Shown here: positions 62,262 through 64,000 of the stretch, one piece after another
How positions within the stretch are numbered: the first letter of the stretch is position 1
Layout of the letters: the number at the start of each line of letters is the position of its first letter
Source: Caballeronia megalochromosomata
Lineage (GTDB): Bacteria > Pseudomonadota > Gammaproteobacteria > Burkholderiales > Burkholderiaceae
Assembly (NCBI GenBank): GCA_001580565.1
Contig: LRBF01000215.1
Span: 39,603-103,602, forward strand
DNA length: 64,000 bases
Direction of reading: 5' to 3'
Program-made: the position numbers and the translations under genes
The notes under the pieces: generated by a model
The model's input: only the letters and a program-made list of their open reading frames with translations
Told to the model about the DNA's origin: nothing
Databases searched by the model: none

Positions 62262-63271
62262 TGCAAGCGCTCGTCTACACACAGCCTAATGAGATGCAAT
62301 TGCTCGAACGCCCGGTACCTGTGGCGGAGGACGGAGAGGTCGTACTGAAGATAGATGCTGTCGGCATTTGCGGGTCCGATATGCACGCCTATCACGGCCA
62401 CGATCCCCGCCGTAAGCCAGGTCTGGTTCTCGGACATGAATTTGCAGGCACCATCGCACAAAGCCGCGACGCGAGGTGGAAGGAAGGCGCACGCGTGACT
62501 GGCAACCCACTCATCACGTGCGGTACATGTGAGTATTGCGTGCAAGGGCGGGATAACCTGTGCGCCAATCGCACGATGGTCGGCATGACGCGGCCCGGGG
62601 CGTTCGCCGAATATATGTCGATTCCGGCCGGCAGCCTGGTCGCTATTCCGCCAGACATGCCTGCGCATGTCGCTGCTGCTACAGAGCCAGCGGCCACTGC
62701 ACTGCATGCCGTGAATCTGACCATGCGTGCGTTGAGCCGGCCGATTCCGGAGTGCAGCGTTCTGATCATCGGAGGCGGCGCCATCGGACTGTTTTGTGCG
62801 CTGCTTCTTCGATCGTACGGATGTCGCGATCTGACCGTCGCCGAGACGAACGCCGCTCGACGTGCATCGGCGGAGAACGAAGCGAAGTGCAAAACTTATA
62901 ATCCGCTGGAGCATGAGGCGGAGCCGAACCGCTTTGACTGCGTGATCGACGCGGTGGGCGCGAAAGCGACACGAAACAGCGCACTCGTCGCGGTCAAGCC
63001 GGGCGGCGTCGTCATGCATATTGGCCTGCAGGACTGGGCGAGCGAGATTGACATGCGAAAGCTCACGCTCGCTGAAGTCACGTTGCTGGGCACCTACACC
63101 TACACGATGGCTGACCTTCGCGCGACGGTCAGCGCGTTGCACGAAGGCGCGTTCGGTGCGTTGACGTGGCTTGAACAACGGCCGCTTTCGGAAGGTGCGC
63201 AAGCCTTTGCCGATCTTCACGCCGGATTGGCGAAGTCCAGCAAGGTCTTGCTTATTCCAGCATCGACCTGA
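62261..63271 (+). CDS. Zinc-type alcohol dehydrogenase, possible DHPS 2-dehydrogenase
   Basis: This 336-residue medium-chain dehydrogenase has the zinc-site GICGSDMHAYHGHDPRR (Cys about 38) and VLGHEFAGTI (His-Glu), structural-zinc cysteines in CGTCEYCVQGRDNLC, and an NAD fold with LIIGGGAIGLFCALLL. The ATG shares one base with the transporter stop (tgATG), with ggag eight bases upstream. It is the last gene of the hpsN operon. With the SDR it may epimerise the C2 hydroxyl of dihydroxypropanesulfonate; a general sorbitol/threonine dehydrogenase-like role cannot be excluded. Confidence 0.85.
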   Translation: MQALVYTQPNEMQLLERPVPVAEDGEVVLKIDAVGICGSDMHAYHGHDPRRKPGLVLGHEFAGTIAQSRDARWKEGARVTGNPLITCGTCEYCVQGRDNLCANRTMVGMTRPGAFAEYMSIPAGSLVAIPPDMPAHVAAATEPAATALHAVNLTMRALSRPIPECSVLIIGGGAIGLFCALLLRSYGCRDLTVAETNAARRASAENEAKCKTYNPLEHEAEPNRFDCVIDAVGAKATRNSALVAVKPGGVVMHIGLQDWASEIDMRKLTLAEVTLLGTYTYTMADLRATVSALHEGAFGALTWLEQRPLSEGAQAFADLHAGLAKSSKVLLIPAST

Positions 63272-63321
63272 CCGGCCTGACGTATCTCATTTAGCCTCTT
63301 CGCGTCGTAAAGCGACAGATC

Positions 63322-63342
63322 CGGGACTGCGCTCGCAGTCTC
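63322..63342. terminator. Possible hairpin after the hpsN operon
   Basis: GACTGC and GCAGTC pair around a 4-base loop (GCTC) about 55 bp after the alcohol dehydrogenase stop, with flanking G/C bases that could lengthen the stem. There is no T-run. Confidence 0.3.
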
Positions 63343-63422
63343 GGGTCCGAAGCTGCGCGACACGCGCGCAAAGTCTCGACGTGCCATCGAAATGTGAGCG
63401 TCAGCTCACACCGAAACTTCCT

Positions 63423-64000
63423 TTACGCATTGGCGCCGCCATCGACGGTGATCGCCGCGCCGGTGATATAGCTGGCGTTGGCGCTCGCGAGGAATACCAC
63501 GGCTTGCGCGATGTCCTCGCCCTTGCCGTAGTCGCCGGTGGCCGTCAGCGATTTGAGCGTCGGCCCGAAAGGACCTTCGACCGGGTTCATGTCCGTATCG
63601 ATGGAGCCGGGCTGCACCAGGTTCGCCGTGATCCATTGCGGGCCGACTTCCCTCGCCAGGCCCTTCGTGAACGCAACGAGCGCCGACTTGGAGGCGGAAT
63701 AGACGCCGAGCATCGAGGCGGGCACGCGGTCGGCAAAATAGCTGCCGATCGAAATGATGCGTCCACCCTGCGTGAGATGGGGAATCGCGGCTTTCGCGGC
63801 CAGTATCGGCCCGCGCACGTTGACGTCGAGCGTGGCGTCGATGTCTTCGATGGAAATGTCTTTCACATCGCCCATCCGGAGAATGCCGGCGTTGTTGACC
63901 AGAATATCGAGGCCGCCCAGTGCTTCGACCGTCTTCCGCACGGACGCTTCAATCGCCGATGCATCGGCGCTATCGGCCTGGATCGCGACACCGCGGCGAC
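63423..64000 (-). CDS. SDR-family oxidoreductase, cut by the window edge
   Basis: The frame is open from the stop at 63423 to the end of the window (about 192 codons). Visible parts are LDILVNNAGILRMGDVKDIS, GRIISIGSYFA, the YSASKSALVAFTKGL active site and ITGAAITVDGGANA at the C-terminus. The N-terminal cofactor motif lies beyond the edge. It is convergent with the hpsN operon, so it is probably unrelated to it. Confidence 0.88.
   Translation of the reverse strand, partial: RRGVAIQADSADASAIEASVRKTVEALGGLDILVNNAGILRMGDVKDISIEDIDATLDVNVRGPILAAKAAIPHLTQGGRIISIGSYFADRVPASMLGVYSASKSALVAFTKGLAREVGPQWITANLVQPGSIDTDMNPVEGPFGPTLKSLTATGDYGKGEDIAQAVVFLASANASYITGAAITVDGGANA

Overview
The window looks like a catabolic, accessory part of a Burkholderiaceae genome, most like Paraburkholderia or Caballeronia. 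Gene families, high GC content, dense LysR/GntR/LacI-controlled catabolic operons, MHS-type transporters, an orphan Hcp and a hopanoid gene all point that way. The only gene that looks biosynthetic is a type-2 argC, so a secondary chromosome or megaplasmid is likely (inference). I saw no rRNA, tRNA, CRISPR array, transposase or replication origin.

Left part (1-17.3 kb). A LysR gene cut by the window edge faces a two-subunit ThDP decarboxylase of the sulfopyruvate/phosphonopyruvate type, an aldehyde dehydrogenase and an MHS transporter (0.4-4.4 kb). Next come a TetX/PHBH-like monooxygenase and a LysR-controlled operon on the minus strand (MFS transporter, TIM-barrel isomerase, Gfo/Idh/MocA oxidoreductase; 5.7-10 kb). 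An AT-richer islet (10-13.5 kb) holds an unrecognised protein, a family 2 glycosyltransferase and a lipid A-type acyltransferase. A GH1 glycosidase and an isolated hopanoid radical-SAM gene (hpnJ) follow.

Middle part (17.8-47.4 kb). A tight ten-gene operon encodes a MaoC hydratase, MFS transporter, MmgE/PrpD protein, acyl-CoA dehydrogenase, CaiB CoA-transferase, GntR regulator, CitE-like lyase, its own ETF pair and a DUF2889 protein. Together they read as an acyl-CoA route for a branched or unsaturated C5-C6 di/tricarboxylic acid. Then come an alpha/beta hydrolase, an Hcp next to a GH64 beta-1,3-glucanase, and an acetoin/2,3-butanediol locus. That locus has a GAF-Fis regulator without AAA+ domain, a SnoaL-flavin monooxygenase fusion, acetoin reductase, an unknown 10-TM protein and butanediol dehydrogenase. 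L-fuconate dehydratase with an FCD-GntR regulator and a ribose-type ABC importer follow, then exported Gly/Tyr-rich and beta-propeller proteins.

Right part (47.5-64 kb). After cbpAM and argC lies a C3-organosulfonate locus: GntR, suyA, suyB, a DctA-type carrier, comC-like sulfolactate dehydrogenase, a second DctA-type carrier, LacI, hpsN, an SDR, an MHS transporter and a zinc alcohol dehydrogenase. The reading is: 2,3-dihydroxypropane-1-sulfonate is racemised by the two dehydrogenases, oxidised by HpsN to (R)-sulfolactate and cleaved by SuyAB to pyruvate and sulfite. The LacI regulator has two perfect copies of its likely operator in front of hpsN. The locus uses DctA-like carriers where other sulfolactate loci use TRAP, TTT or other systems. 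The window ends inside an SDR gene.
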